From an uncultured Treponema sp. (GTDB taxonomy: Bacteria > Spirochaetota > Spirochaetia > Treponematales > Treponemataceae), in the NCBI GenBank assembly GCA_949299755.1, contig CASGBA010000006.1, positions 215,256 to 279,255 of the forward strand: DNA of 64,000 nt. The letters are read 5' to 3'. Position numbers and translations under genes: made by a program. This document shows positions 8,639 through 17,527 of the stretch, one piece after another. Under the pieces are notes generated by a model. It ran no database searches and was not told where the DNA came from. It worked only from the letters and a program-made list of their open reading frames with translations. The first letter of the stretch is position 1. The number at the start of each line of letters is the position of its first letter.

Positions 8639-10124
8639 GGCAAAGCTCCAGGGCTTTTAAGCGCCCGCTGTCCATTTTGATAAAGAGATTTTTCTCATGT
8701 GTAGGAAGAACCGTGCCCTTGGGAGCACCTTTAGCCCGGCGGAGATATTTTACCTGCGTGCAATAAACATCTCCGGAACCGTTATTCCGCCCTTTGGAAT
8801 AAAAAACAGCCAGGGTTCCCGCATCAAGCAGAATTTCCAAGGGGATTGTTTTTCCCGGCCTGTTTTTTATGAAAACATAGCCGCCGGGCCAGTCCCTTGC
8901 ATGGAGCCACATATCGGAACCCCTTACAAAATGGCGCAACAATTCGTCATTTTCCGTCGCACTGCGTCCCACCAGCATGAGCCAGTCATTCCGCCGGAAA
9001 ACCGGTCCTGGGAACCGCTTTGAATCGCCGGTCCTGGGAACCGCCTGCATCCGGAGTTTTTTCTGAATCACCAGAGGATTGGGTTCCGCCTCGATTTCCG
9101 AAAGCTGTTTCCTGAGACCGGCTAAATTCTTCTCCGCGGCTTCTATGTCACCGGTTAAATCCTCAAGGCCGGAAACCGCTTTTTTGTATCCGGCATAAAA
9201 GACGGCGGCATTTTCCTGGGGAGAAAGCCGGGGATTCAGCGGTATGCGCACTATGGAACCAGGCTTTTCAGCCTCGTAATCCTCAACCTCAATAAAAAAC
9301 GCCCCCGGTTTTACCGCCCAAAGGTTAGCCGTAAGAAGATCCCCTTGCCTCCGCAGCCGGTCTGCGTTCAGGAAATCCCTGCGTTTGGCTTTCAATTTTT
9401 CTATGGAACGCTCAAGTTTCGCGAATTTAGCGGAAAAACGGCGGCGGGCTTCTTCCACAAGCGCATTCCTGGAAAGAGTTTCACCCATGGACGAATACCA
9501 GCGTTCCACGGCGTGGTTGTAGGGCCACGGGTAACCCGAACCGGCCGTTTCTTCCTTTCCAGCCGGAACCCTTTCCCCGCCGGGAACGGAATCCAAAGAT
9601 TCAAAATCCCTGATTTTAAAATTCTCAGGAGGAACCGTCTTTTCAGGAGGAACGTAATCCCATATTCCGCCTGAAACTTCCCCGCGGCCGGGGCGCCGGT
9701 AAAAAACATCGAGAATCCTGTTGTCCGAATCCGTGACAATAATATTCCCTGCCCCGCTCCATAAACGGATATACATGAAAAACTGTTCGCCGGCCCTTGA
9801 AAGGCTGAATTTTACTATGCGGTCTGTCCCGATTTGGGACACAGAATTAATACGGGCACCTTTTATCCTTGAACGCAGGAATTCCATAAACCGCAAGGGT
9901 TTTTCAAATTTCGGAATTTTTGAAGAAAAACTGTGCAACCGGCAGGCACCGTGGGCAAGACAAACAAAAAGGGTAAAAGGAACAGCTTCCCTGCCGGCCT
10001 TTGCCCCGGAATAAAGGTAAAAAGCCACCGCATCAAATGAAGGCTGTATAATATTTTGGATAAATGAACCTTCCAAGGGCAATTCACCCAGTACTTTATC
10101 AATTTCAGCGCAATTTAAGGACAT
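8628..10124 (-). CDS. rqcH: NFACT / RqcH-family ribosome quality control protein
   Basis: This is 498 residues. The order is an NFACT-N domain, a central coiled-coil region (about 225-345, rich in Lys/Glu/Leu) and a C-terminal NFACT-R domain. The latter contains GSDMWLHARDWPGGYVFI, matching the DIWFHA-type signature. RqcH proteins bind obstructed 50S subunits and recruit tRNA-Ala to add C-terminal tails; older names are fibronectin-binding protein or FbpA. The start ATG at 10124 has no Shine-Dalgarno sequence but lies six bases after a TATATT hexamer, so the message may be leaderless. It is the first gene of a three-gene transcript with the M15 and Holl-like genes. Confidence 0.88.
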   Translation of the reverse strand: MSLNCAEIDKVLGELPLEGSFIQNIIQPSFDAVAFYLYSGAKAGREAVPFTLFVCLAHGACRLHSFSSKIPKFEKPLRFMEFLRSRIKGARINSVSQIGTDRIVKFSLSRAGEQFFMYIRLWSGAGNIIVTDSDNRILDVFYRRPGRGEVSGGIWDYVPPEKTVPPENFKIRDFESLDSVPGGERVPAGKEETAGSGYPWPYNHAVERWYSSMGETLSRNALVEEARRRFSAKFAKLERSIEKLKAKRRDFLNADRLRRQGDLLTANLWAVKPGAFFIEVEDYEAEKPGSIVRIPLNPRLSPQENAAVFYAGYKKAVSGLEDLTGDIEAAEKNLAGLRKQLSEIEAEPNPLVIQKKLRMQAVPRTGDSKRFPGPVFRRNDWLMLVGRSATENDELLRHFVRGSDMWLHARDWPGGYVFIKNRPGKTIPLEILLDAGTLAVFYSKGRNNGSGDVYCTQVKYLRRAKGAPKGTVLPTHEKNLFIKMDSGRLKALELCREN

Positions 10125-10130
10125 GAACCG

Positions 10131-10159
10131 AATATACCAAAAGAAAAAAGAAACAGCAA
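10131..10159 (-). promoter_or_regulatory. Candidate leaderless promoter of rqcH
   Basis: On the minus strand TTGCTG (10159-10154), 17 bases and TATATT (10136-10131) precede ATG at 10124. The hexamer ends six bases before the ATG, so transcription would start at or next to the start codon. The -35 is weak. Confidence 0.45.
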
Positions 10160-10175
10160 ATAAAATTTAAATTAT

Positions 10176-10204
10176 TTCCCAAAACAATATATACATGATA
10201 TAAT
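10176..10204 (+). promoter_or_regulatory. Promoter of the SpoIIE-type phosphatase gene
   Basis: TTCCCA (10176-10181), 17 bases and a perfect TATAAT (10199-10204) give a leader of about 70 bases before the ATG at 10284. Confidence 0.6.
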
Positions 10205-10283
10205 CTTTTCATCCATAAAATTAAATAGATTCATAACAACAAGTAATTTATAAAAGCGGATTTATTTAACTTTGGAGGTTACC

Positions 10284-11591
10284 ATGTCAGACCAGGAAAT
10301 TCCAGCACAAGAATTTGACGCTGTGGACGAAAGTTTCTTTGACGTTGAAGATATTTCTCAGGATGAAAAAGAAAAAAGGGAGCGAACCGCAGAAAGGCAG
10401 AAATTCGCGAAGGATTTTTCTTTCAGACAGCTGGGTTCCATTGCCCAATACATAGAGCCGGTAAGCGTTGCCCATCCATTGGAATACGTTTTGAATGTAT
10501 TTGCGGAGAATCCTGAGGTGCAGGCAGTCCCCGTGGAAGAATATGATGTTGTAATCGGATACATTGACCGGAAAACAATGGAAGACGCCACAAAAAATGT
10601 TTTGCAGCGTTTCGTGGCAAAGGACACAATAAAGTATGTGAAACGGGTTCCCTTGATTCTTTACGCAAAAGAATATTCGGAGCAGGTTCTCGAAAAACTG
10701 TCTTCGGCTTCCAGGGAACACAATGTTTCCTTTTTCCCTGTATTCCATCACAGGAAATCCTTTTACGGTCTCATATCCTTTGACGAACTCCTTGAAAGGA
10801 TTTCAGATATACGGCGACAGGATTTGGAAAAAGCCAGAATCGTACAACAGGGGCTTTTGCCGGACAATTCGACATTAAAAGACCTGCCTTTCAAAGTCTG
10901 CGCATGGAACAGAATGGCCAACCCAATCGGAGGGGACTTGTACGCCATTTACAAGCTTTCGGATTCAATGTATCTGGCGGGATGTTTTGACGTTTCCGGG
11001 AAAAACGTGGCTGCGGCTCTGGTCACCATTGCCCTTGGTTCCTTCTTTTCCGCTTTGAAACGGTTCCCCCAGGCGGTTTCCACACCAGGGAAAATCCTTT
11101 CAGAGTTGGATTTATTCATTGAAGACATTGTTCCCATGGGAACCTTTGTGACAGCAGGAATCTGTTACATTGATTTGAAAGCCAACAGAATATCCGTCTT
11201 TAATTGCGGACATACAAACATTTATTTTTTCCTTCCAGGAAAATCCTCCTCCGAAGACAATAAACAGAAAATAAAGCTTTCGGAGATTGAAGCCTTTCTT
11301 CCACCCCTGGGAATGGGTGCTGTCGCACAAAACCTGGCGGAAGAAGGCGTAAAAGTCCCATGCTGCCCCATTATCCCCGGATTAAGGGCGGAGCTGTACT
11401 CAGACGGTTTGCCGGATATGCAGACAGACGAAGGAATCAGATACGGTGATGACAGAGTGAAAGACTTTTTCAAATCCATTTATGCGCTGGAAGGTGAAGC
11501 TGTCACCGAAAAGATAGAGGAATCCATCGCCCACTGGACAGGAAAGGCAATGCTCCCGGATGACATCACCGTCATGGACATTTCATTTTAA
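10284..11591 (+). CDS. PP2C/SpoIIE-type serine phosphatase with CBS-like input domain
   Basis: This is 435 residues. An acidic N-terminus is followed by a region (about 45-165) that looks like a pair of CBS motifs, and then a SpoIIE/RsbU-type phosphatase domain. Metal-binding motifs are visible: NPIGGDLYAIY, DVSGKNVAAALV, FNCGHTNIYFF, YSDGLPD and a final MLPDDITVMDI. Such enzymes usually dephosphorylate anti-sigma-factor antagonists. The CBS-like part could sense an adenosine nucleotide. GGAGG seven bases before ATG 10284 decides the start. No partner-switching kinase or antagonist gene is adjacent, so the target is unknown. Confidence 0.82.
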   Translation: MSDQEIPAQEFDAVDESFFDVEDISQDEKEKRERTAERQKFAKDFSFRQLGSIAQYIEPVSVAHPLEYVLNVFAENPEVQAVPVEEYDVVIGYIDRKTMEDATKNVLQRFVAKDTIKYVKRVPLILYAKEYSEQVLEKLSSASREHNVSFFPVFHHRKSFYGLISFDELLERISDIRRQDLEKARIVQQGLLPDNSTLKDLPFKVCAWNRMANPIGGDLYAIYKLSDSMYLAGCFDVSGKNVAAALVTIALGSFFSALKRFPQAVSTPGKILSELDLFIEDIVPMGTFVTAGICYIDLKANRISVFNCGHTNIYFFLPGKSSSEDNKQKIKLSEIEAFLPPLGMGAVAQNLAEEGVKVPCCPIIPGLRAELYSDGLPDMQTDEGIRYGDDRVKDFFKSIYALEGEAVTEKIEESIAHWTGKAMLPDDITVMDISF

Positions 11592-11615
11592 CTGTTCAGC
11601 CGCCGGAACAGGATA

Positions 11616-12632
11616 TCATTTCCTCAATTCTTCGATTTCATCCCAATGAAAATCAAGTTCCATATACTCGAAGACAGGCTTCCGGGGCGGACGGCGCTTC
11701 GCGTTATGGGAGATTATTTCGGCATCCAAATCCCGTATATCGGAACGGGAAAGATACGGTTCTCCAAAAGCCAGGATATTCCCGTCAGCGGAAAACCGGA
11801 AAGGCAATGACACCGTCATTTTCTCACCGGAATACACGATGGAATCCGCCCGCATCTTTATTTCATTGCCACCGGTTTCCCAGGAACCGCTTTCATAATT
11901 ACGGAGGCTTGTGCCCGTTCCGGTTACACAGGTGTAAAGGAAACCGTCAGCGTAAATGAATTTTGGAACGGAAAGGATTACCCCAGGACTTTCTTTTTCC
12001 GGAGAAAAAACAGCCTGGACATCCCGGTACCGGGCTTCTGTCAGCCAATAACGTATTTTATAATAGCGATGTCCCCTGAAATAAAAGCAAAAAAAGCTGT
12101 CATCAGGACTTTCCCTGTAAAGTTTTATGTTTTCCCCGCTGCCCTTGCAAATCCAAAAACCGGAAAATTCCGCACCGGCTTCCTCCCCTTCAACATAGGA
12201 GCCCTCCTTCTCCCGGACAAAAAAGCGGGTGAAAAACCCGAGGGACTCTTCCCCGTTTCCCTGGGAAAAGGGCAAAAGGGCCGCGGAAAACACGGAAGGA
12301 ACTTTATCCCCGGGATAAAGCACTTCAAAGGTGAATATTTCCTCCTCCCCTGTGGTTCCGCCGTCACCTGATGAAACCGTACAGGGAATCCAGCCCGCAT
12401 CCTCATAGACAAAGGCATAATAGGGTTTCAGGACAATGCGCATTTTTCCGCCGGAAGAAAATTCCACGAACCGGGAACTGTTTTCCCAAACCCCATTCAC
12501 AAGGCTGGACGGAGATTCCTCACAATGGAGGCGACTGAACATAAAAAGAGGCAGGGCAAAAACAAAGAAAGGGAAAAGGGCTGTGGCAAAGGAATTTGAC
12601 GTTTTGCGTATTTTGCTTTTATTTCTCTTCAT
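11616..12632 (-). CDS. Exported protein of unknown function
   Basis: This is 338 residues with a basic N-terminus and a hydrophobic segment (about 17-36) followed by HCEES, a plausible signal peptide. The rest is rich in aromatic residues and predicted beta strands, with repeated short Tyr/Phe/Trp clusters and GSW or GFW turns. I recognise no family or catalytic motif. It lies between the phosphatase gene (convergent, 24 bases away) and a small membrane protein gene on the same strand. The start has only a weak ribosome site. Confidence 0.7.
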   Translation of the reverse strand: MKRNKSKIRKTSNSFATALFPFFVFALPLFMFSRLHCEESPSSLVNGVWENSSRFVEFSSGGKMRIVLKPYYAFVYEDAGWIPCTVSSGDGGTTGEEEIFTFEVLYPGDKVPSVFSAALLPFSQGNGEESLGFFTRFFVREKEGSYVEGEEAGAEFSGFWICKGSGENIKLYRESPDDSFFCFYFRGHRYYKIRYWLTEARYRDVQAVFSPEKESPGVILSVPKFIYADGFLYTCVTGTGTSLRNYESGSWETGGNEIKMRADSIVYSGEKMTVSLPFRFSADGNILAFGEPYLSRSDIRDLDAEIISHNAKRRPPRKPVFEYMELDFHWDEIEELRK

Positions 12633-12653
12633 AATTTATAAATCCGGCTGAAC

Positions 12654-13067
12654 CTAAAAGATGAAAAAGAGGAACAAAAAAACCAGAAGGGCATTCACGC
12701 ATAAAACGACGGCAAAACCCGACCGTCTTGACAGTTTGGAATATTCGTTTAAATCAAAGTGCCTGTACATGACAAAAACAAAATCGAAAAACAAAAGAAG
12801 GATTAAAAAGCACAGGGAGATGATAATCTGCTGGGATAGAGTGCGGAAACAGAGACACAAAAACAGGGCAGAAAACAGGGCAGAAAAAATATAAAAAACC
12901 GCGCTCAAATAACGCCTCAGCCTGTCAACATCTATATTAGCCTTCTTTTCCGGTGGTAATCTGGAAACACCCAGTGCAAACTCCCAACCGGGGAAACGGA
13001 ATTTCAGCCAAAAGGCTGAAAAAAGCAGCAGCAAAGCCGCCAAAGAAACCGCCAGTGAAATAAACAT
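12654..13067 (-). CDS. DUF3784-like membrane protein
   Basis: This is 137 residues with four predicted membrane segments. The cytoplasmic loop after the first segment, GVSRLPPEKKANIDVDRLRR, resembles the loop of DUF3784 proteins (a phrase of the type GYNTMSKEEKEKYD followed by a basic helix). The match is by eye only. The ATG at 13067 has no ribosome site and lies five bases after a TATAAA hexamer. It is divergent from recO, with overlapping promoter regions. Confidence 0.65.
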   Translation of the reverse strand: MFISLAVSLAALLLLFSAFWLKFRFPGWEFALGVSRLPPEKKANIDVDRLRRYLSAVFYIFSALFSALFLCLCFRTLSQQIIISLCFLILLLFFDFVFVMYRHFDLNEYSKLSRRSGFAVVLCVNALLVFLFLFFIF

Positions 13068-13072
13068 ATTTT

Positions 13073-13102
13073 TTTATACAGCCATTTGCTTCCGGCCGTC
13101 AA
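13073..13102 (-). promoter_or_regulatory. Candidate leaderless promoter of the DUF3784-like gene
   Basis: On the minus strand TTGACG (13102-13097), 18 bases and TATAAA (13078-13073) place the transcription start at the ATG at 13067. No Shine-Dalgarno sequence is present. Confidence 0.5.
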
Positions 13103-13110
13103 GAAGCAGA

Positions 13111-13139
13111 TTGACAGAGCCCGTTCCTTATTTCATTAT
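13111..13139 (+). promoter_or_regulatory. Candidate leaderless promoter of recO
   Basis: A consensus TTGACA (13111-13116), 17 bases and CATTAT (13134-13139) end six bases before the recO ATG at 13146, which lacks a Shine-Dalgarno sequence. Transcription should begin at about the A of the ATG. Confidence 0.55.
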
Positions 13140-13145
13140 ATTGAA

Positions 13146-13901
13146 ATGGCATCCCGCTCCTGGAGTTCGCAGGCTATAGTACTCAACCTTACACCCTTCG
13201 GAGAAAACCACAGGGAAGCCTCAGTTTTAACCCGGGAAAGGGGCTTGGTGAAGGCTGCGGTTTTCGGAGGGGCGAAAAGCAGGCTCCGTTCAGCGGTAGC
13301 TCCATACCATTCCGGACAAATGTGGTTTTATTCAGACCCGGTAAAAAAAACAAACAAAATAACTGATTTTGATGTAAAACAGTGGAGGGAAAACATAAGG
13401 GAAAACCTGGTGAGAACCTGGTGCGCTTCCCTTTGCACCGAAATTGTCCTCCGTTCCCAGGGAGGGATGAGTGACTGGATTCTGGTAAACGGTTTTTTTG
13501 ACGGGATAAATATTTCCGGAGAAGATGAATGCAAAAAGGCGGTTTTGCGTTTTTTGTGGAGGACAGCCGTCATTTCCGGATTCAGGATAAATATCGAAAC
13601 TTGTTCCCGTTGCGGAACAAGCTATGGCACAGAACATTCAAATAGTGTATTATGGTATGAACCCCAGGAAGACGGGTGTTTATGCTCCGCCTGTGCCGGT
13701 AAACACGAACGTATTTTTCCCCTTTCAGCTGAGGGCAGGTTTTACCTGCAAGCGGTTGAAACCTGCAAACCTGGAATTTCCCGTTCTCTGGATCTTTCAG
13801 CCCAGACTTACATCCAGTTACGGGATTTCCTTTTTTTCATAACGGCCAGAATGCTAGGAGGAAAAGTGAAAACGATAGAATCAGGAGCCGGGATTCTTTA
13901 A
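13146..13901 (+). CDS. recO: DNA repair protein RecO
   Basis: This is 251 residues. RecO loads RecA on SSB-coated DNA with RecR. The N-terminal OB-fold reads SSQAIVLNLTPFGENHREASVLTRERG in two pieces, followed by GGAKSRLRSAVAPYH. A zinc knuckle of four cysteines is present (CSRCG at about 180 and CSAC at about 205). The start at 13146 gives the usual RecO N-terminus; an upstream in-frame ATG at 13086 would overlap both divergent promoters and adds 20 unrelated residues. It is followed by deoA after 44 bases. Confidence 0.92.
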   Translation: MASRSWSSQAIVLNLTPFGENHREASVLTRERGLVKAAVFGGAKSRLRSAVAPYHSGQMWFYSDPVKKTNKITDFDVKQWRENIRENLVRTWCASLCTEIVLRSQGGMSDWILVNGFFDGINISGEDECKKAVLRFLWRTAVISGFRINIETCSRCGTSYGTEHSNSVLWYEPQEDGCLCSACAGKHERIFPLSAEGRFYLQAVETCKPGISRSLDLSAQTYIQLRDFLFFITARMLGGKVKTIESGAGIL

Positions 13902-13945
13902 CCCGCCTTCTAAAGAAACAGCCTGCAAAATTCGGGAGGGAAATC

Positions 13946-15277
13946 ATGAGAGCGGTAGACATCATAATACGTAAAAGGGATGGGAACGCCCTTTCACAAG
14001 AAGAAATTAAGTTTCTGATAGAAGGATGCGTTAACAAAAATATACCTGATTACCAGCTTTCCGCCTGGTTAATGGCTGTGTTTTTTCAGGGAATGTCCAC
14101 GGAAGAAACCGCCTTTTTAACCGATTCAATGCTTCATTCCGGGGAAATAATGGATTTATCAGACATACCGGGAAAAACGGTGGACAAACATTCCACCGGC
14201 GGGGTTGGCGATAAAATATCCATTCCCCTGGCTCCAATCGCCGCCGCCTGCGGTGTTTTTGTTCCCATGATGAGCGGAAGGGGTTTGGGACATACCGGCG
14301 GAACTTTGGACAAGCTGGATTCAATTACCGGATACAAGACAAGATTGACTCAGGAAGATTTTAAAAGGATAATAAAAGAATGCGGTTACGCCATGACAGG
14401 CCAGACAGAAAAAGTCGCCCCTGCTGATAAAATACTGTATGCCCTCCGGGATGTCACAGGTACAGTGGAGTCAATTCCTCTCATCACGGCAAGCATTATG
14501 TCAAAAAAAGCCGCGGAAGGTACCGGCGCCCTGGTATTCGACGTAAAATGCGGGAACGGAGCTTTTATGAAAACCCCGGAAGACGCGGAAACCCTTGCCC
14601 GGATGCTTGTAAACACAGGCAAGGTTCTTGGCAAGAAATGTTCCGCCCTGATAACCGCGATGGACAACCCACTGGGGAAAATGACCGGAAATTTCCTGGA
14701 AATCGAAGAATCCATGGATATACTTGAAGGGAAGGGACCCGCCGATACAACTGAGCTTACCCTGGAAATAGCGGCCCGCATGAATATGCTGGCGGGGAAA
14801 GCTTCTTCACCGGAAGAAGGCAGGATTGCGGCTGAAAAGGCGGTATCATCTGGACGGGCCATGGAAATTTTCCTAAAAAATGTGGCCCTTCAGGGCGGTG
14901 ATGAAAAAAAACTGCTGTCCGACCGGGGAAAAAGGCGGTCCCAGTATAAAACCGAGATACGGGCGGAAAGCTCCGGCGTAATCTCTGCCATAAATGCCTA
15001 TGAAGTGGGTAAAGCCGGGATAGTGCTTGGTGTAGGCCGTACACGGGCTGATGAGGAAGTATGCCCTGATGCGGGGATTATTTTCCATGCGAAACAGGGC
15101 ACGAAGGTACAAAAAGGGGATATTATCATGGAGGCATACGGAAAGGATTCCTCCTGCCTTAATGAAGCGGCGGATATGCTGCAAAAAACAATTGTTTATG
15201 CCGCTGAATCAGGTGGTAACAACACCCGAAACACTACAGGCAACATAATACTGAAAGAAATTACAGATGGAAAATAA
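13946..15277 (+). CDS. deoA: Thymidine/pyrimidine-nucleoside phosphorylase
   Basis: This is 443 residues. It splits pyrimidine nucleosides with phosphate into base and (deoxy)ribose-1-phosphate for salvage. The phosphate loop KHSTGGVGDK, the family signature SGRGLGHTGGTLDKLDSI and the KKAAEGTGALVFDVKCG active-site segment are all intact. The C-terminal alpha/beta domain runs from about 335. The length is that of the bacterial Pdp/DeoA family. Substrate preference between thymidine-only and all pyrimidine nucleosides cannot be told by eye. GGGAGG precedes the ATG, and the stop overlaps recJ by 11 bases. Confidence 0.93.
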   Translation: MRAVDIIIRKRDGNALSQEEIKFLIEGCVNKNIPDYQLSAWLMAVFFQGMSTEETAFLTDSMLHSGEIMDLSDIPGKTVDKHSTGGVGDKISIPLAPIAAACGVFVPMMSGRGLGHTGGTLDKLDSITGYKTRLTQEDFKRIIKECGYAMTGQTEKVAPADKILYALRDVTGTVESIPLITASIMSKKAAEGTGALVFDVKCGNGAFMKTPEDAETLARMLVNTGKVLGKKCSALITAMDNPLGKMTGNFLEIEESMDILEGKGPADTTELTLEIAARMNMLAGKASSPEEGRIAAEKAVSSGRAMEIFLKNVALQGGDEKKLLSDRGKRRSQYKTEIRAESSGVISAINAYEVGKAGIVLGVGRTRADEEVCPDAGIIFHAKQGTKVQKGDIIMEAYGKDSSCLNEAADMLQKTIVYAAESGGNNTRNTTGNIILKEITDGK

Positions 15278-17465
15278 AACTCACTGGGTAAAAAAAGAAA
15301 TAGACCGGGAAGCCGTCAAAAGTCTGGCCGGAAAATTCAAATGCAAACCTCTTGTCGCTTCCATCCTTGCGAGGCGGGGGATAACAGAGGGAAAAGACAT
15401 CCTTTTTTTTCTCGAGGATGATTTGAGATTCCTTCACAACCCCTTTTTATTCAAGGATATGGAGGATGCGGTTGACCGCGTGATACAGGCAAAGGAAGAA
15501 GGGGAAAAGGTCCTGATATTCGGTGACAGGGATGTGGACGGTGTAACCGGCACAGCCCTCCTGTACAATGCCCTCTCCGCCATGGGGATTGACCTGAAGG
15601 TGAGGATTCCCACCGGGGACGAACCCTACGGGCTGACTGTGGAAGCCGTGGAGCGGCACGCAGCCGAATACGGTTCCCTTATAATAACGGTGGACTGCGG
15701 TATTTCCTGCGTCAAGGAAATAGCCCGGGCAAACGAGCTGGGCATAGACGTGATTGTCCTTGACCATCACACCCCGCCGGAAATACTCCCGGAAGCGGCG
15801 GTGATAATAGACCCCCATCTTGAAGACTCCGGTTATCCATTCAAGTACCTTTCCGGCTGCGCTGTCGCCTGGAAATTCATCACCGCCCTCCGTTTCGCCG
15901 AAACACCAATGTACAAACAAAGCGTCTGCCTCCTGAATGTCCGGCCCCTGAATGACGCTTACTGTGTGGAAGTGATAAAAACTGTAAATATGGTGGAAGA
16001 AACCCGTATTTATGAAACCCTGGTTCCCGGCATGGTGCCATTCTCAAAAACACGGTTACCATCGGTTTTGGAAGGCCAGCATATTTTTGTCTGGGATGCT
16101 TTAATGCAAAAAAAACAGTTGGAAAAGATTTTCGGATCCTCGATTGAATTCAACTTTCTTGACATCTCGGAAGAAATAGTTTCAGCCCTGCCTTCTTTTA
16201 AAGGAATGAGTCTGCTGAAACTAAAAAATTTTTCAAAAATAGGCCGTTACATGGAAAATCCGGTGAGTGAAATCGAAAGTTTTTTCAATATCTTCGTAAC
16301 CTATTTGCAAAAAAAAAGCTCCTTTTTTGACAAGAAGACTGAAGAGGAACTCCAGCTTGTGGCCTTGGGAACCCTGGCGGATATAATGCCTTTGAAGAAC
16401 GAAAACAGAATACTTGTACGCAACGGAATTGAATCAATGAATAACAGTCCGGTACCCGGACTTTTGGAAATTTTAGCCCGCCAGGGGTTGACAGGAAAAA
16501 AAATACACGCCACGGATTTAAGCTGGAAAATAACCCCCGTGATCAATGCGGCCGGCAGACTCGGAAAACCAGAGACAGCGCTCAACCTCCTTTTACGGGA
16601 CACAACCCCTGCAGACCGGCAGTCCCTGTCGGAAGAAATCATCCGCATGAACAATGACCGGAGAGACATGGGAAAGGAAACATGGACAGTGGCTGAACCG
16701 CTTGCAAAGGAAAGCTTCGAAAAAAACAGCCGGCGTCTTGTTATGGCTGCCAGCGGGGAAATAAACCGTGGGATCACAGGATTAACCGCTTCCAGGCTGG
16801 CTAAATTTTTTGATGTTCCCGCTGTTGTTTTATCCCTGCGACCCGATGGAACCGCCGTTGGATCCATGAGATCCGCAAGAGGCGTAAATTTAAAAGCCAT
16901 AATTGAAATGTGCGAAGACCTTTTTTCCGAACACGGAGGACATGCCTTCGCCGCCGGATTTTCCCTAAAAAAAGACAAACTTCCAGACCTTGAATCCAGA
17001 CTTTCAGCCATTGCGGAAAACCTGGAATTCCCCGGCCGGGAAGAAGGCAGTGAAATATCCATAGACGCACAACTTCCCCATGAATACATTACGCCGGAAA
17101 TCATCACCATAAACGATATTTTTGAACCTTTCGGAGAAGGTAATGAGCCTATCCATTTTCTGGTATGTGATGTAAAAATAATAAACGCCGATATCATGGG
17201 TAAAGGTGAAAAACAGCATTTAAAGCTAACCCTTGACTGCGGAAAATATAAATGGCCGGCCCTTTTTTGGAATTCGGCTGAAAGATACGGCAGGGATTTT
17301 GACAACGGGGACAGGATAGACGCTGTTTTCAAAGTTGCCGGAAATTTTTTCAACGGGGCTTACACTCCGCAAATGGTTCTTGTGGATGTAAAAAAACACA
17401 AACCGGAAACAAAAAACGCCGTAGAACCCCAAAGCCAAATAGAAATGAGAGAGGTTCCAATATAG
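15267..17465 (+). CDS. recJ: Single-stranded-DNA exonuclease RecJ with an internal insertion
   Basis: This is 732 residues, longer than common RecJ (about 570). The 5'-3' ssDNA exonuclease core is present: the DHH-domain metal motif FGDRDVDGVTG, VDCGIS, VLDHHTPPE, then VALGTLADIMPL, and the DHHA1 motif SEHGGHAFAAGFS. A C-terminal OB domain follows. Between ITALRFAE and VALGTLAD (about residues 215-355) there is an extra segment of about 130 residues where other RecJ proteins have a short link. It starts within the end of deoA, so translation is coupled. Confidence 0.9.
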   Translation: MENKTHWVKKEIDREAVKSLAGKFKCKPLVASILARRGITEGKDILFFLEDDLRFLHNPFLFKDMEDAVDRVIQAKEEGEKVLIFGDRDVDGVTGTALLYNALSAMGIDLKVRIPTGDEPYGLTVEAVERHAAEYGSLIITVDCGISCVKEIARANELGIDVIVLDHHTPPEILPEAAVIIDPHLEDSGYPFKYLSGCAVAWKFITALRFAETPMYKQSVCLLNVRPLNDAYCVEVIKTVNMVEETRIYETLVPGMVPFSKTRLPSVLEGQHIFVWDALMQKKQLEKIFGSSIEFNFLDISEEIVSALPSFKGMSLLKLKNFSKIGRYMENPVSEIESFFNIFVTYLQKKSSFFDKKTEEELQLVALGTLADIMPLKNENRILVRNGIESMNNSPVPGLLEILARQGLTGKKIHATDLSWKITPVINAAGRLGKPETALNLLLRDTTPADRQSLSEEIIRMNNDRRDMGKETWTVAEPLAKESFEKNSRRLVMAASGEINRGITGLTASRLAKFFDVPAVVLSLRPDGTAVGSMRSARGVNLKAIIEMCEDLFSEHGGHAFAAGFSLKKDKLPDLESRLSAIAENLEFPGREEGSEISIDAQLPHEYITPEIITINDIFEPFGEGNEPIHFLVCDVKIINADIMGKGEKQHLKLTLDCGKYKWPALFWNSAERYGRDFDNGDRIDAVFKVAGNFFNGAYTPQMVLVDVKKHKPETKNAVEPQSQIEMREVPI

Positions 17466-17527
17466 GCAAACACACAGGAATCATCAAAAAAAATATGGGA
17501 AATATTTAAAATATCCAGGAGGATGCC

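Noticed and set aside
11592..11611. Terminator between the phosphatase and exported-protein genes
   Set aside because: CTGTTC/GAACAG can pair, but no T run follows on either strand, so it is too weak to call.
16301..17353. A 350-codon minus-strand frame
   Set aside because: It is opposite recJ and shows no domain; its Ser/Phe/Arg bias is typical of an antisense frame.
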